NCBI GenBank assembly: GCA_913060875.1
Contig: CAJXSL010000008.1
Coordinates: 124,001-188,000 of the forward strand
Origin: an uncultured Desulfobacteraceae bacterium
GTDB lineage: Bacteria > Desulfobacterota > Desulfobacteria > Desulfobacterales > UBA5852
DNA: 64,000 bases
Reading direction: 5' to 3'
Shown here: positions 43,409-53,930 of the stretch, piece after piece
Layout of the letters: each line of letters begins with the position of its first letter
Position numbering within the stretch: the first letter of the stretch is position 1
Notes under the pieces: generated by a model
Seen by the model: only the letters and a program-made list of their open reading frames with translations
The model's database searches: none
Told to the model about the DNA's origin: nothing
Position numbers and translations under genes: made by a program

Positions 43409-44648
43409 AGACGACGACAATGACAATCTGTTTTGCTCGTTTTGCGGCAAAAGCCAGAAGGAAGTCAACAAGCTGATTGCCGGCCCGGCGGTGTACATCT
43501 GCGACGAATGTATCCAGCTCTGCAGCGAAATTATCGAAGAGGAGAGCGAAAAAGACGCGGATGCACTTGAAAATCTCCTGGCGCCCAAAGAAACCAAAGA
43601 GCTTCTGGATGACTATGTCATTGAGCAGGAAGCGGCCAAGAAAATTCTGGCCGTGGCCGTCTACAATCATTACAAGCGTCTGAATTCGACCATTCATGCG
43701 GGTGATGTCGAATTGCAGAAGAGCAATATCCTGCTGATCGGACCCACCGGCTGCGGCAAAACCCTTCTGGCCCAGACCCTGGCCCGTTTTCTCAATGTGC
43801 CCTTCACCATCGCCGATGCCACCAGCCTGACCGAAGCCGGTTATGTGGGCGAGGATGTGGAAAACATCATTTTGTCCCTGCTGCAGAATGCCGACTATGA
43901 TGTCGAGCGGGCCAAAAAGGGTATTGTCTATATCGATGAGATCGACAAGATTGCCAGCAAAGGCGACAATCCTTCCATCACCCGGGATGTGTCCGGTGAA
44001 GGTGTCCAACAGGCCCTTTTAAAGATCATCGAGGGGACCACCGCCAGTGTGCCCCCCAAAGGCGGGCGCAAACATCCCCAGCAGGATTTCGTCAAGGTGG
44101 ATACCTCCAATATCCTTTTCATCTGCGGGGGCACCTTCAACGGCCTGGAAAAAATCGTCCAGCGCCGGCATGGCTCCAAAGTCATGGGGTTTGGCGCCGA
44201 AATCGTTAAATCATCGGACAAAAGCATTGGTGAAATCCTCCTGGGTGTCCAGCCGGAAGATCTGATCAAGTTCGGACTGATCCCGGAGTTTCTGGGGCGG
44301 CTGCCGGTCATTGCCACGCTGGGCGAGCTCAACGAGCAATCCCTGGTACGCATTCTTACCGAACCGAAAAACGCGCTGGTCAAACAATACCGCAAACTGT
44401 TCGAGATCGAGGGCGTGAATCTGCGTTTTACCGACAGCGCCCTGACCGCCATTGCCAAAGAAGCGGTCAAGCGCAAGTCCGGGGCTCGCGGGTTGCGGGC
44501 GATTTTGGAAAAAACCCTGCTGGATATCATGTACGAACTGCCTTCGGTTGAAAATGTCAAGGAGTGCGTGATCAGCGAAGACGTGGTGTTGAATAAAGAG
44601 GACCCCATCCTGCTCTTCGACCAGACCAAAACCAAGAAGCAGGCTTGA
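43398..44648 (+). CDS. clpX: ATP-dependent Clp protease ATP-binding subunit
   Basis: A 416-residue AAA+ unfoldase. The zinc-binding domain (CSFCGKSQ...CDECIQLC) occupies about residues 11-37, followed by Walker A GPTGCGKT, Walker [11 protein letters not shown] and the ClpP-docking GFG loop in [11 protein letters not shown]43398 overlaps clpP by 11 bases with GGAG upstream; the frame extends further upstream inside clpP but lacks a better start. Confidence 0.95.
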   Translation: MTHKDDDNDNLFCSFCGKSQKEVNKLIAGPAVYICDECIQLCSEIIEEESEKDADALENLLAPKETKELLDDYVIEQEAAKKILAVAVYNHYKRLNSTIHAGDVELQKSNILLIGPTGCGKTLLAQTLARFLNVPFTIADATSLTEAGYVGEDVENIILSLLQNADYDVERAKKGIVYIDEIDKIASKGDNPSITRDVSGEGVQQALLKIIEGTTASVPPKGGRKHPQQDFVKVDTSNILFICGGTFNGLEKIVQRRHGSKVMGFGAEIVKSSDKSIGEILLGVQPEDLIKFGLIPEFLGRLPVIATLGELNEQSLVRILTEPKNALVKQYRKLFEIEGVNLRFTDSALTAIAKEAVKRKSGARGLRAILEKTLLDIMYELPSVENVKECVISEDVVLNKEDPILLFDQTKTKKQA

Positions 44649-44977
44649 TCGCCCCTAAACGCTTGTTTGGCAGGGATGTTGTCGGCCCATGGCAGTGCCG
44701 CTTCCTTTGCGGTACACCACGGGCCGATTTTTCTGGTGGGGCCGGGCCAGCTTCCAGTTTGGCCGGATTGATTCGATACGTCTGCACGGGCGCGTGATCC
44801 AGCCCGCGGGATATGGCCATGCTGCCAAGGTCGTATCGCCGGTGGCGGAGCTTGAAATGCAAGCGTTTTCCGATTACTTTAAGAATGAATGATGTGGCCA
44901 TTGAACAATGGCCGTCCGTCAGCCGGCCAAATCGAAACCGATCGATCCATATTCTAAAAATCAGGAAGTGAACAATC
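44649..44977. promoter_or_regulatory. clpX-lon intergenic region with palindrome
   Basis: A perfect inverted repeat GGCCATTG-AA-CAATGGCC lies at 44896-44913, about 65 bases before lon, and may be an operator or a leader hairpin. No convincing gene is present, and I do not see a clear heat-shock promoter. Confidence 0.4.
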
Positions 44978-47416
44978 ATGGTAAACATTCCGAATATCTT
45001 CAAAGACGATTCTGATGAGGAAGCCATCCAGCTTCCGCTTCTGCCGTTGCGCGATATCGTTGTTTTCCCGCACATGGTGGCACCGCTTTTCGTGGGGCGT
45101 ACCAAGTCCGTCAACGCCCTGGCCAATGCCATGGGACGGGACAAGCGGGTTTTCCTGTCCACCCAGAAAAGTGCGGGCATCGATACACCGGAGGAGGGGG
45201 ACATCAACCCGGTGGGGACCATCGGCAAGGTCCTGCAGTTATTGAAGCTGCCGGACGGCACCGTCAAGGCCCTGGTGGAGGGAGAGCGCCGGGCGCGCAT
45301 CCTGCGGTTTTTAGAGAAAGAGGATTATTTCAATGTGGCCCTGGCACCCATGCCGGAGCAGGAAGTCGACCCGATCGAGGCCAAGGCCCTGTGCCGGTCG
45401 GTGCTGGAAAATTTTGAGCGATACGCCAAGCTGAACAAGAGTATCTCCAAAGAATTGATGGAAAGCGTGGGGGAAATCAGTTCCCCGTCCAAACTGGCCG
45501 ACACGGTGGCGGCCCATTTCGCCTTCAAGGTGGAGGACAAGCAGCGTTTGCTCGATACGGTTTCGGCGACCGAGCGCGTGTCGGATCTGGTCAGCCTGAT
45601 CAAGATGGAAATCGAGGTCATGCGTATGGACCAGCGTATCAAAGGGCGGGTCAAGGAACAGATGGAGAAGACCCAGCGCAATTATTACCTGAATGAACAG
45701 ATGCGGGCCATCAAGAAGGAAATGGGGGCTGAGGACGATCCCAGCGAAGAGCTGGAGGAACTGGAAGCTCGGATTGAAGCCAAGCAAATGTCCGAGGAAG
45801 GGACCGAAAAGGTCAAGCAGGAGTTTCGCAAGCTGAAGATGATGACGCCCATGTCGGCGGAAGCCACGGTCGTGCGCAATTATATCGATTGGCTGATCAG
45901 CCTGCCCTGGTTCGATGTCAGTGAGATCAACCAGGATCTGGACGCCGCCGAGGTCGTTTTGGACGAGGACCACTTTGGTCTCAAAAAGCCCAAGGAACGC
46001 ATTATTGAATATCTGGCCGTCCAGACCCTGACCCGGAAGGTGAAAGGGCCGATTCTCTGCCTGGTGGGGCCTCCGGGGGTTGGGAAAACCTCCCTGGCCA
46101 AATCCGTGGCGCGCGCCACCGGGCGTAAATATGTTCGCCTTTCCCTGGGCGGCGTGCGGGACGAGGCGGAAATCCGCGGCCACCGGCGGACGTATATCGG
46201 GGCCATGCCGGGCAAGATCATGCAATCCCTAAAAAAGGTCGGCGTCAACAATCCGGTCTTCTGCCTGGACGAAGTGGACAAGATGAGCATGGATTTCCGG
46301 GGCGATCCCTCGGCTGCGCTGCTGGAGGTGCTGGATCCGGAACAGAACTACAGCTTCAACGATCACTATCTGGATGTGGACTACGATCTGTCGGATATCC
46401 TGTTTATCACCACGGCCAATACATTGCCCGATATTCCCCTGCCCCTGCAGGACAGGATGGAGATCATCCGCCTGCCCGGCTATACGGAATACGAAAAGTA
46501 CAACATTGCCAAAGACTTCCTGGTGGCCAAACAGATCGAGGCCAACGGCCTGGAAGGACGGGACGTCAAATTTTCCAAAAACGCCATCCTGACCATTATC
46601 CGGCGCTACACCCGGGAAGCCGGGGTGCGTAATCTCGAGCGCGAGATTGCCTCCATCTGCCGCAAGATCGCCAAGCAGGTGGTCAAGAAACAGGGCAACG
46701 GCACCTATAACGTTACCGCCCAGTCCATCGCCAAATATCTCGGGCCGGCCCGCTTCAAGCAGGACCAGATCGAGGAAAAGGACCAGGTCGGCATGGTGAC
46801 GGGACTGGCCTGGACCCAGGTCGGCGGGGAACTCCTGATCGTGGAGACCCTGACCATGCCCGGCAAGGGCAATGTCGCCGTCACCGGAAAGTTGGGCGAT
46901 GTGATGAAAGAATCCGCCCAGGCAGCCGTGAGCTACGTACGCTCCCGGGCGGCCAACTTGATGATCGACGAAAAATTTTATCGCAAGCTCGACTTGCACA
47001 TCCATATCCCCGAGGGCGCCATTCCCAAGGACGGGCCCTCGGCCGGAATCGCCATGTGCACCTCCATCGTCTCGGCCCTGGCCAAACGGCCGGTACGCCG
47101 GGATATCGCCATGACCGGCGAAATCACCCTGCGGGGCCGTGTGCTGCCTATCGGCGGCCTGAAAGAAAAAATTATCGCCGCCCACCGCGGCGGTATCAAG
47201 ACCGTCCTGATTCCCAAGGAAAATGAAAAGGATCTCAAGGACATTCCCAGGCTGATATCCCGCAGCATGACCATTGTGCCGGTGGAGCACATGGATGAAG
47301 TGCTCACCCACGCCCTGATCCTGGATGACGGGGATCGTCTTTTCAAAGAAGTGGATTTACCCTTTGGCATTGGGGAAGGCGAGGGCAAGGGCAACTCGGC
47401 CGCCCCGCTGAACTGA
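44978..47416 (+). CDS. lon: ATP-dependent protease Lon
   Basis: The 812-residue protein has the N-terminal substrate-binding domain ([20 protein letters not shown] in part), a central coiled region, the AAA+ domain ([13 protein letters not shown], then [10 protein letters not shown]) and the C-terminal Ser-Lys protease (DGPSAGIAM with the Ser, [13 protein letters not shown] with the Lys). Length is normal for the family. GGAAG lies upstream of ATG44978. It degrades misfolded and regulatory proteins in the cytoplasm. Confidence 0.96.
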   Translation: MVNIPNIFKDDSDEEAIQLPLLPLRDIVVFPHMVAPLFVGRTKSVNALANAMGRDKRVFLSTQKSAGIDTPEEGDINPVGTIGKVLQLLKLPDGTVKALVEGERRARILRFLEKEDYFNVALAPMPEQEVDPIEAKALCRSVLENFERYAKLNKSISKELMESVGEISSPSKLADTVAAHFAFKVEDKQRLLDTVSATERVSDLVSLIKMEIEVMRMDQRIKGRVKEQMEKTQRNYYLNEQMRAIKKEMGAEDDPSEELEELEARIEAKQMSEEGTEKVKQEFRKLKMMTPMSAEATVVRNYIDWLISLPWFDVSEINQDLDAAEVVLDEDHFGLKKPKERIIEYLAVQTLTRKVKGPILCLVGPPGVGKTSLAKSVARATGRKYVRLSLGGVRDEAEIRGHRRTYIGAMPGKIMQSLKKVGVNNPVFCLDEVDKMSMDFRGDPSAALLEVLDPEQNYSFNDHYLDVDYDLSDILFITTANTLPDIPLPLQDRMEIIRLPGYTEYEKYNIAKDFLVAKQIEANGLEGRDVKFSKNAILTIIRRYTREAGVRNLEREIASICRKIAKQVVKKQGNGTYNVTAQSIAKYLGPARFKQDQIEEKDQVGMVTGLAWTQVGGELLIVETLTMPGKGNVAVTGKLGDVMKESAQAAVSYVRSRAANLMIDEKFYRKLDLHIHIPEGAIPKDGPSAGIAMCTSIVSALAKRPVRRDIAMTGEITLRGRVLPIGGLKEKIIAAHRGGIKTVLIPKENEKDLKDIPRLISRSMTIVPVEHMDEVLTHALILDDGDRLFKEVDLPFGIGEGEGKGNSAAPLN

Positions 47417-47511
47417 TAGTGGGCGCGCCGATCCTTCTGTATTTTTGATGTGTTGGCGGGTTTTCCGCTTGACAGGAAGGCAAGGATCAAGTATCAAGGC
47501 AGTCCGTCAAC

Positions 47512-47587
47512 GGGCGGGTAGCTCAGTTGGGAGAGCATCGGCCTTACAAGCCGAGGGTCACAGGTTCAAGCCCTGTTCCGCCCACCA
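47512..47587 (+). tRNA. tRNA-Val (UAC)
   Basis: Cloverleaf with acceptor GGGCGGG/TCCGCCC, anticodon loop CTTACAA (TAC), T-arm AGGTTCAAGCC and encoded CCA. Confidence 0.95.
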
Positions 47588-47642
47588 CTTTTTTTGTTGA
47601 CGCTGCTCCGGAAACAGTCTATATACCGGAGTCTCAATTCAC

Positions 47643-47721
47643 GGGGGCGTAGTTCAGTTCTGGTTAGAACGCCGGCCTGTCACGCCGGAGGTCGCGAGTT
47701 CGAGTCTCGTCGCTCCCGCCA
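47643..47721 (+). tRNA. tRNA-Asp (GUC)
   Basis: Acceptor GGGGGCG pairs with CGCTCCC (one G-T), the anticodon loop is CTGTCAC (GTC), the T-arm is GAGTTCGAGTC and CCA is encoded. Its 3' half is repeated at 53931, marking a tRNA-targeted integration. Confidence 0.95.
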
Positions 47722-47764
47722 CGAAATCAAAGGGTTTAGCGCATGCCGCTAAACCCTTTTTTTT
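47687..47764 (+). repeat. direct repeat (putative att, left): tRNA-Asp 3' end plus terminator
   Basis: From the T-arm of tRNA-Asp through its terminator. It matches 53931-54008 at a constant offset of 6244 bases with only a few mismatches and one single-base insertion; the core TCGTCGCTCCCGCCACGAAA is identical. Confidence 0.85.
47729..47764 (+). terminator. rho-independent terminator of the tRNA-Val/tRNA-Asp unit
   Basis: AAAGGGTTTAGC and GCTAAACCCTTT form a stem over a GCATGCC loop region, followed by a run of T. Confidence 0.85.
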
Positions 47765-48217
47765 ATGCCGTTGTCGTGGCGGCATCACTGCGGCAACTTC
47801 ATTTAAGACATTTCTCAGGTGCTGGACAATACCGGGAACCAGACCCTATGATGTATACCTTCCATGACGCTGCCAGTAGGTTGCTTATGCCGCGGCGCTT
47901 CTCTAACGCTCCAAATTTTAACTTCACATTTTATTTCATGATGCTTAACTTGTTGAAAAAGCTTTTTATCACACACCGCCTTCAAGCTGAAAAGATTGAG
48001 TGCTGATAGCATTCAAAAAATTCCAGTACTTACTTGAATACTTCTTGAATTTGCCTAGTGAAAGGGTTAGGTAGTAAGCATTCGCTCAAAATGGATGGAT
48101 AGCCTCCGCTTTATGATGGGGATCAGAAATGATTGTTGGCATTACCCAACGTATTTTCACCCAAAGCCCCATACCGCCTGACGATGGGTGTGAGGACAAC
48201 AACTTGAAATGAATCCG
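47765..48217. other. left end of the tRNA-Asp island, no gene supported
   Basis: AT-richer sequence with short frames on both strands that lack ribosome binding sites and known motifs. No integrase or transposase fragment is recognisable. It may be degraded mobile-element sequence. Confidence 0.4.
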
Positions 48218-48245
48218 ACCGCGCTGAATCAGCGCGGTTTTTTTG
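48218..48245 (+). terminator. strong rho-independent terminator upstream of the ABC operon
   Basis: ACCGCGCTGA/TCAGCGCGGT hairpin followed by seven T. It lies about 60 bases before the binding protein gene, so it ends an upstream transcript, an unrecognised small RNA, or acts as an attenuator. Confidence 0.8.
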
Positions 48246-48307
48246 TTCATCTAAACAACCATTCATGAAAGGCGTCATCAAACGATTATCGTGAAAGGAG
48301 AATCGCC

Positions 48308-49423
48308 ATGCGTACGACCATTTGGGTCCTTTGCCTTGTATTCCTGGCCACGTGTTTTTCCTTTTCAACAGGCGTTGCGGAACCGTTCAATGAGCAAGCG
48401 CTCTACCAGGCCGCCAAGGCCGAAGGCGAGGTGAATATCTATTCCTATTCATCACGCGTTTTTAAATTTGGTAAGACCTTCGAAGAAAAATATCCCGGCA
48501 TCAAGGTGAATGGTTTCGACATGGATTCCCCCGAGATCGTCACCAAGGTTTTGGCCGAGCAGGCGGCCAAAAATTACGTTGCCGACGTTATTTTCCTGAA
48601 AGACCCCGCAACCGTCATCAATGAACTCTATAACAAAAAACTGGTTTTCAATTATGTGCCGTCGGATTTGGCGGATCTCATTCCAACGCAATACCAGGAA
48701 CCGCTCCTCGTTCATCACGCCAGTGTGGATGCGTTGATCTATAACAACGCGAAGATGAGTGCCCCTCCCATAACGTCGCTGTGGGATTTGACCAAGCCCG
48801 AGTGGAAAGGGCGCGTTATTTTCCCCGACCCCCAGAAACTATCTGAATTTGTCGAAGTACTGGCGACGATTGTCCAGCATGCTGATGAAATGGCCGTGGA
48901 ATACGAAAAAGTGTTTGGCCAAGAGATTAAACTGAGTTCGGGTGTCGAGAATGCCGGCTACGAATGGATTCTCCGACTGCTCAACAACGATGCCATCATC
49001 CAAGGCTCCACGAATGATGTCGCCAAGGCCGTGGGCCTCTCCAGTCAGGACAATCCCCCTGTGGGATTTACAGCCTATTCCCGTTTGCGCGACAAGAAAA
49101 AAGATCCCAATCTCAAATTTGACGTAATGGTGGATATCGCTCCGGTTATGGGGATCAGTACGGATGTGGTTGTTGGCCTCGTCAACGAGACCAAGCACCC
49201 CAATGCCGCCAAGCTGTTGATCCACTGGATGATGGGGGATGCCAAGGGCGGTCAGGGATACAAACCTTATTACGTCTTGGGGAATTTTTCTGTTCGCAAA
49301 GACGTGGCGCCTCCCAAGGGCTCGAAGAGCCTGTCGGACTTGAAGCTTTGGAAGGCGGATCCGAACTACGTATGGTACAATGGGCAAAAGGTTCTCGATT
49401 TCTGGTTGGCGCACCTGCAATAG
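48308..49423 (+). CDS. iron(III)-type ABC substrate-binding protein
   Basis: A 371-residue protein with a signal peptide (about 1-24, ending GVAE). The mature region LYQAAKAEGEVNIYSYSSR and later GRVIFPDPQ and NETKHPNAAKLLIHWMM match the FbpA/AfuA (SBP family 1/6) type that carries iron, phosphonates or related small anions. GAAAGGAG is upstream of ATG48308. It is the first gene of the island operon. Ligand inferred only to the family level. Confidence 0.82.
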   Translation: MRTTIWVLCLVFLATCFSFSTGVAEPFNEQALYQAAKAEGEVNIYSYSSRVFKFGKTFEEKYPGIKVNGFDMDSPEIVTKVLAEQAAKNYVADVIFLKDPATVINELYNKKLVFNYVPSDLADLIPTQYQEPLLVHHASVDALIYNNAKMSAPPITSLWDLTKPEWKGRVIFPDPQKLSEFVEVLATIVQHADEMAVEYEKVFGQEIKLSSGVENAGYEWILRLLNNDAIIQGSTNDVAKAVGLSSQDNPPVGFTAYSRLRDKKKDPNLKFDVMVDIAPVMGISTDVVVGLVNETKHPNAAKLLIHWMMGDAKGGQGYKPYYVLGNFSVRKDVAPPKGSKSLSDLKLWKADPNYVWYNGQKVLDFWLAHLQ

Positions 49424-49530
49424 AGGGGCGCAGGAAACGCGAAGGGGGCGAATGCAGGCGTTAGCGGAATGCATAGATGTCGGTATGTTCTGAATCGAGA
49501 ATGTAATAAAAACGGAGTCGCTCCGGGTCG

Positions 49531-51324
49531 ATGAAAGCACGCAGGACATTTTTAAGTTACAGCCGGTTTAAAAACTACATCCGTCGGCCGCATATCGTCA
49601 TTTCGTTTGTTTTGCTGGCGATTTTGCTTTTCATCGTCCTCCTTCCGTTTGCCAAAATGGTGAAAGATTCTTTTGTTTGGCAGTTCGCCGATATTCGCCT
49701 GTCGCGCCATGCCACTCCGGGGGAATTGACGCTTTTCCACTGGAAACGCGTATTTGCCAGTGCGCTTACCAAAAACACGCTCCTTCGTCCCCTGTATAAC
49801 TCGCTTGCCATCTCGCTCAGCGTGTCCGCCTGCGCCATGACGATCGGGGCTTTTTTGGCATGGCTGGTGGCCCGCACCGATCTTCCCTTTAAAAAATCCA
49901 TTACCACGGTGGCGGTGCTGCCCTACGTCATCCCTTCCTATATTCACGCACTCGCCTGGCTCAACCTTTTCAAGAACGACCGCATCGGGGGGGCTGCGGG
50001 TGTTTTTCAGTATCTCACGGGGCTAAGTCCGCCGGACTGGCTCTCCTACGGGTATCTGCCCATTGTGGTAACGCTATCGATCCACTATTTCCCGTTTACG
50101 TTTCTGCTGGTTTCGGCGGCACTAGCCAGTATCGATTCCAGGTTAGAGGAATCCGGCGAGATCCTGGGCGCCTCACGGACCTATATCCTGCGACGCATCA
50201 CTTTTCCCCTGGTGCTCCCGGCCCTGATGTCCAGTTTTATATTGACCTTCTCCCGCATTCTGGGCACCTTCGGTACCCCTTACTTCCTTGGTACGCCAGT
50301 GCGCTACTACACCCTATCCACCCAAATTTACGCGAACATTATCAATCGTATCCCCTCCGTGGGGTATATCCTGGCTTTTGTGCTGATTGCGATTTCTTCC
50401 GTAATCATTTATCTCAATCAGCGATTGATCGGCAAAAGCAAAAGCTACGTGACCATTGCGGGCAAGGGATTCCAGATCTCGCCGACGGCGCTGGGTAGAT
50501 TGCGCTACCCCGTTTTGGGCATGGTTGCCCTGCTATGTGTTATGTCCGTGCTCCTCCCGTTTTTGCTCATTTTATGGCAAACGTTTGCGCTTTATCCCAG
50601 CGACTACTCCCTAAAGCACCTGACCCTGCTGTTCTGGATCGGAGAGGCCAATACCGCCTTTGCGGAAGGCGAGGCCGGTATCCTGCGCAATCCATTGATT
50701 ATCGGGGCCGCATGGAACAGTATCAAGCTGGCCCTGACGGCATCGGTCCTCGCCGGACTGTTCGGCATTTTTATTGGCTACGCCGTAGTCAAGGGGAGAC
50801 ATACGCGATTGTCTGCGGCCGTCGAACAAATGTCATTTCTGCCCTACCTCGTCCCGGGCATCGCTTTTGGCGCGCTTTATCTGGCTCTTTTCTCCCACAA
50901 TATCGGCCCCATCCCGGCTCTCTATGGCACTTTTTTTCTTGTGGCGCTGGTTTGTGTCGCTAAAAATCTACCGTTCACCGGCCGCGCCGGCATCACGTCC
51001 ATGCTGCAGATCGGAAGCGAACTTGAAGAGGCTTCCGAAACCTTGGGCGCCCGGTGGACCATGCGATTTCGCAAGATCATTCTGCCCCTGTCCATCCAGG
51101 GGGCGATTTCAGGGTTTGTGCTTGTGTTCATTACCGTCATGCGGGAACTCTCGTTGATCATTCTGCTTGTCACGCCGGAAACCCGCACCCTGACGACCAT
51201 GACCTTCCGCTATCAAGAGCAGGGGTATGCCCAGTTCTCCAGCGCCATCAGCGTGCTGATCATCGTCATTGTCGTTGTGGGGGAACTGCTTTCCCGCAGG
51301 CTGGGCCGACAGGGGGCGATATGA
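49531..51324 (+). CDS. iron(III)-type ABC permease, double domain
   Basis: A 597-residue membrane protein with about twelve helices and two transport domains, each with an EAA loop (EESGEILGASRTYILRRITFPLVLP in part, and EEASETLGARWTMRFRKIILP in part). Single-chain double permeases are typical of FbpB/AfuB systems. It lies 107 bases after the binding protein gene. The ATG at 49531 follows a weak GGGTCG. Confidence 0.85.
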   Translation: MKARRTFLSYSRFKNYIRRPHIVISFVLLAILLFIVLLPFAKMVKDSFVWQFADIRLSRHATPGELTLFHWKRVFASALTKNTLLRPLYNSLAISLSVSACAMTIGAFLAWLVARTDLPFKKSITTVAVLPYVIPSYIHALAWLNLFKNDRIGGAAGVFQYLTGLSPPDWLSYGYLPIVVTLSIHYFPFTFLLVSAALASIDSRLEESGEILGASRTYILRRITFPLVLPALMSSFILTFSRILGTFGTPYFLGTPVRYYTLSTQIYANIINRIPSVGYILAFVLIAISSVIIYLNQRLIGKSKSYVTIAGKGFQISPTALGRLRYPVLGMVALLCVMSVLLPFLLILWQTFALYPSDYSLKHLTLLFWIGEANTAFAEGEAGILRNPLIIGAAWNSIKLALTASVLAGLFGIFIGYAVVKGRHTRLSAAVEQMSFLPYLVPGIAFGALYLALFSHNIGPIPALYGTFFLVALVCVAKNLPFTGRAGITSMLQIGSELEEASETLGARWTMRFRKIILPLSIQGAISGFVLVFITVMRELSLIILLVTPETRTLTTMTFRYQEQGYAQFSSAISVLIIVIVVVGELLSRRLGRQGAI

Positions 51325-51395
51325 TGAGCGCCTCCCCGTCCGGGAAACGCTGCCAGAGCGCCGGCTAAAGCGGCGTGGCATTGGAATCGGAAGAT

Positions 51396-52508
51396 ATGGA
51401 AACGCCCCTCATTGAGGTCAAAAATCTGCGGAAAGTGTTTGGCCACGTGGTGGCCGTGGATAACGTCAGCTTTGCCATCCAGGAGAAGGAATTCCTCGCC
51501 CTTCTGGGGCCGTCCGGATGCGGCAAGACCACGATCCTGAGAATGATTGCTGGACTGGAGATACCCACCCAAGGGGAAATCTATCTCAAAGGACGCCTCG
51601 TCTTTTCCAGCAGCAAAGGTATTTTCCTGCCAGCCAGAGAAAGATCCGTTGGATTGGTTTTCCAAAGTTATGCCCTGTGGCCCCATATGACGGTATCCGA
51701 GAATATTGCCTTCGGGCTCAAGGTGAAGCGTGAAAACGCCAAAAGCATCGCGAAAAAGGTGGACGATATACTCGCCTACATGCAGCTCGACAACATGCAG
51801 AAGCGCTACCCCCAGGAGATGAGCGGCGGCCAGCAGCAGCGGGTGGCCCTGGCCCGCATGTTGGTGAACAAACCGGACATCCTGCTGATGGACGAACCCC
51901 TGTCCAACCTGGACGCCAAACTGCGCCTCGAAATGCGGGCGGAGATCAAAAATATCCATTCCCAAACCGGTGCGACGACGGTTTATGTGACCCACGATCA
52001 GGTGGAAGGCCAGACCATGGCAAGCCACATCGCCGTGATCAATCGTGGTCTCATTGAACAGATAGCACCCCCCAAGACCATTTACAGGCATCCGGCCAAC
52101 CTTTTCGTAGCGGATTTCATCGGCTACCCGGCAATCAATATGATAAAGGGCCGAACCGGCCGTCAAGGGGACGAATGCGGTGTGTTCGTCGAAAATGGGG
52201 ATGTGTTTTTACGAACAACCTACAAGGACCTCCCCACCGGCATGAACGTGGTGGCGGGAATACGACCGGAAAGCATCCTCATTGTGGAGCAAAAGCAGTT
52301 GAATTCCCTGGAAGGCGAAGTCCGTACGGTTCTCCCGGCTGGGCCGGAAACCGTTCTGCGCGTGCGGTGCGGCGGACAAACATTCAGCCTCCTTGCAACT
52401 CAGGAAATCAGCCTGTCATCCGGGGCCAGGATCAAGATGGTCTTGCCTCCTGATAGCATCCTCGTTTTCGAGCAGGAATCCGGACGATTAATCTCTGAAG
52501 AGTCATGA
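51396..52508 (+). CDS. iron(III)-type ABC ATPase
   Basis: A 370-residue protein of the FbpC/PotA class with Walker A GPSGCGKT, signature MSGGQQQR, Walker B ILLMDEPLSNLD and a C-terminal TOBE-like regulatory domain (from about 240). I chose ATG51396 (METPLIEVKNL); a GTG in frame at 51375 is possible and the ribosome binding sites are weak for both. It completes the transporter and is followed four bases later by the DHH gene. Confidence 0.85.
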   Translation: METPLIEVKNLRKVFGHVVAVDNVSFAIQEKEFLALLGPSGCGKTTILRMIAGLEIPTQGEIYLKGRLVFSSSKGIFLPARERSVGLVFQSYALWPHMTVSENIAFGLKVKRENAKSIAKKVDDILAYMQLDNMQKRYPQEMSGGQQQRVALARMLVNKPDILLMDEPLSNLDAKLRLEMRAEIKNIHSQTGATTVYVTHDQVEGQTMASHIAVINRGLIEQIAPPKTIYRHPANLFVADFIGYPAINMIKGRTGRQGDECGVFVENGDVFLRTTYKDLPTGMNVVAGIRPESILIVEQKQLNSLEGEVRTVLPAGPETVLRVRCGGQTFSLLATQEISLSSGARIKMVLPPDSILVFEQESGRLISEES

Positions 52509-52512
52509 CAAC

Positions 52513-53757
52513 ATGAAAAAAGATCGATTGAAGGCATTTCGCGAGGACTCACGCAGGGCCGCCGCACTTTTTTTCAAGGTCGCCGTCGGCCGTTCCCGGG
52601 TTTCCACCACCGTCGTTCATCACAATGACGCTGACGGCATTGCGGCCGCGGCCGCCCTTGCCTGTGTCTTTCGCAAGCTAGTTATAAGCTGTCGACTGCT
52701 CCCGATCGAGAAGGTACATGCGCCTGTGGTTGAGGCCATTCATGCTGCAGAAAGAGGTTGTATCCTCTATGCCGATCTGGGCGGTCAGTCCTGTCATTTG
52801 ATCGACAGGTATACGCGCGACGATCAGTTGGTGATCATCCTGGACCACCATTTGCCAGGGGCGGCCCCTTCTGACCAGATCGTTCATTTGAATCCCGAAC
52901 ATGAAGGCATCAGCGGCGATATCGACGCATCGGGGGCTGCTGTATGCGCCCTTTTCGCCGATGAACTTCTCAAGGCGGCCTTCTTTGAGGCCCGCGATTC
53001 GAAAGCCTTGCTGGCCCTGATGGGGGTGATCGGGGCGGTTGGGGACGGCCAGATGACCTCGGGGACCATGACGGGCCTGAATCGATTGCTGCTCGATACA
53101 GCCCTTGAACAGGGCGAAGTTTCCCTTTGCCAAGGGGGGTATACGATACCCCGTTACAGCAACAGACCCATAGAGGAGATTGTGGACCTATTGAATCTCC
53201 TTGGATCCGTGGGCTTTTATTCCGGGCACGCCACGACGGGCGTTGACTATCTGCTTGGGATAGAGGGGCAGGAGGCACTTCGGATTGCCGAAAGGCTTGC
53301 CGCGTTAAAATCGTCGTGTTTTGAAAGGGAAGCCGAAGCCATTCGCTACAAGGGCCTTTCGGGGTCCACGCATATACAGTGGATTGATGTAAAGGGTCGT
53401 TTTGTGCCCATGGGTGTCAAAGCCATCGGCCTTTTCCTGGAATTCCTCACCGAACGGGAACAGGTTGCACTGGATAAATATATTATCGGTTTTCAGCATC
53501 TACCCGCCGAAATGCCTGGAATCGGCTTCATCCAGGGCAAGCTGACCAAAATATCCGCCCGCGTTCCCCGACAGTTGAAGGCTCGGATTGTTGAAGGGCA
53601 GTTTCCGGATTTGATGACCCTTATTCCGCGTGCGACCGAGCGCGTAGGGGGCGCCGCAGACGGATGTCATCGCTTTGCCGCGGCATCCCTGATCGAACAG
53701 GGGCGGGAAGGGGCTTTTTTACAGGCGCTTGAAGATGTGTTGTCAGAAAAGTGGTAG
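52513..53757 (+). CDS. DHH-family phosphoesterase
   Basis: A 414-residue soluble protein. The catalytic DHH region has HHNDADGIAAAAAL (about 36-49), YADLGG and ILDHHLPG, the metal-binding motifs of the RecJ/NrnA/pyrophosphatase superfamily. The C-terminal part (GIGFIQGKLTKISARVP, GGAADGCHRFAAAS) resembles a DHHA1 substrate domain. It likely cleaves a phosphodiester or phosphoanhydride such as nanoRNA, a cyclic-dinucleotide product or pyrophosphate. It starts four bases after the ABC ATPase, an unusual partner for a metal transporter. Confidence 0.8.
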   Translation: MKKDRLKAFREDSRRAAALFFKVAVGRSRVSTTVVHHNDADGIAAAAALACVFRKLVISCRLLPIEKVHAPVVEAIHAAERGCILYADLGGQSCHLIDRYTRDDQLVIILDHHLPGAAPSDQIVHLNPEHEGISGDIDASGAAVCALFADELLKAAFFEARDSKALLALMGVIGAVGDGQMTSGTMTGLNRLLLDTALEQGEVSLCQGGYTIPRYSNRPIEEIVDLLNLLGSVGFYSGHATTGVDYLLGIEGQEALRIAERLAALKSSCFEREAEAIRYKGLSGSTHIQWIDVKGRFVPMGVKAIGLFLEFLTEREQVALDKYIIGFQHLPAEMPGIGFIQGKLTKISARVPRQLKARIVEGQFPDLMTLIPRATERVGGAADGCHRFAAASLIEQGREGAFLQALEDVLSEKW

Positions 53758-53930
53758 ACGATACCGCCTATACGCAAATAACGAAACAAGAAAGAATTGG
53801 ACCGATAAGCCCAAGCGGATGCCGGACAGACATTAAGGATCGAGAGCGGGGGCAACCATTATCCCGGGGACTTCGCCCGGCAATCAATAGATTGACAGGG
53901 CGCTTTCCAGATCAGAAACTCTAATGCCTG
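53758..53930. other. right end of the island, no gene
   Basis: Sequence between the DHH gene and the right-hand repeat. I see no gene, terminator or recombinase remnant. Confidence 0.35.

Noticed and set aside
44689-44892. Possible 67-residue gene between clpX and lon
   Set aside because: No ribosome binding site and no family features; its tail is next to a palindrome, so the region is better read as regulatory.
47743-48006. Short frames at the left end of the tRNA island as a recombinase remnant
   Set aside because: Neither strand shows the catalytic Arg, His or Tyr motifs of tyrosine recombinases nor a transposase DDE pattern.
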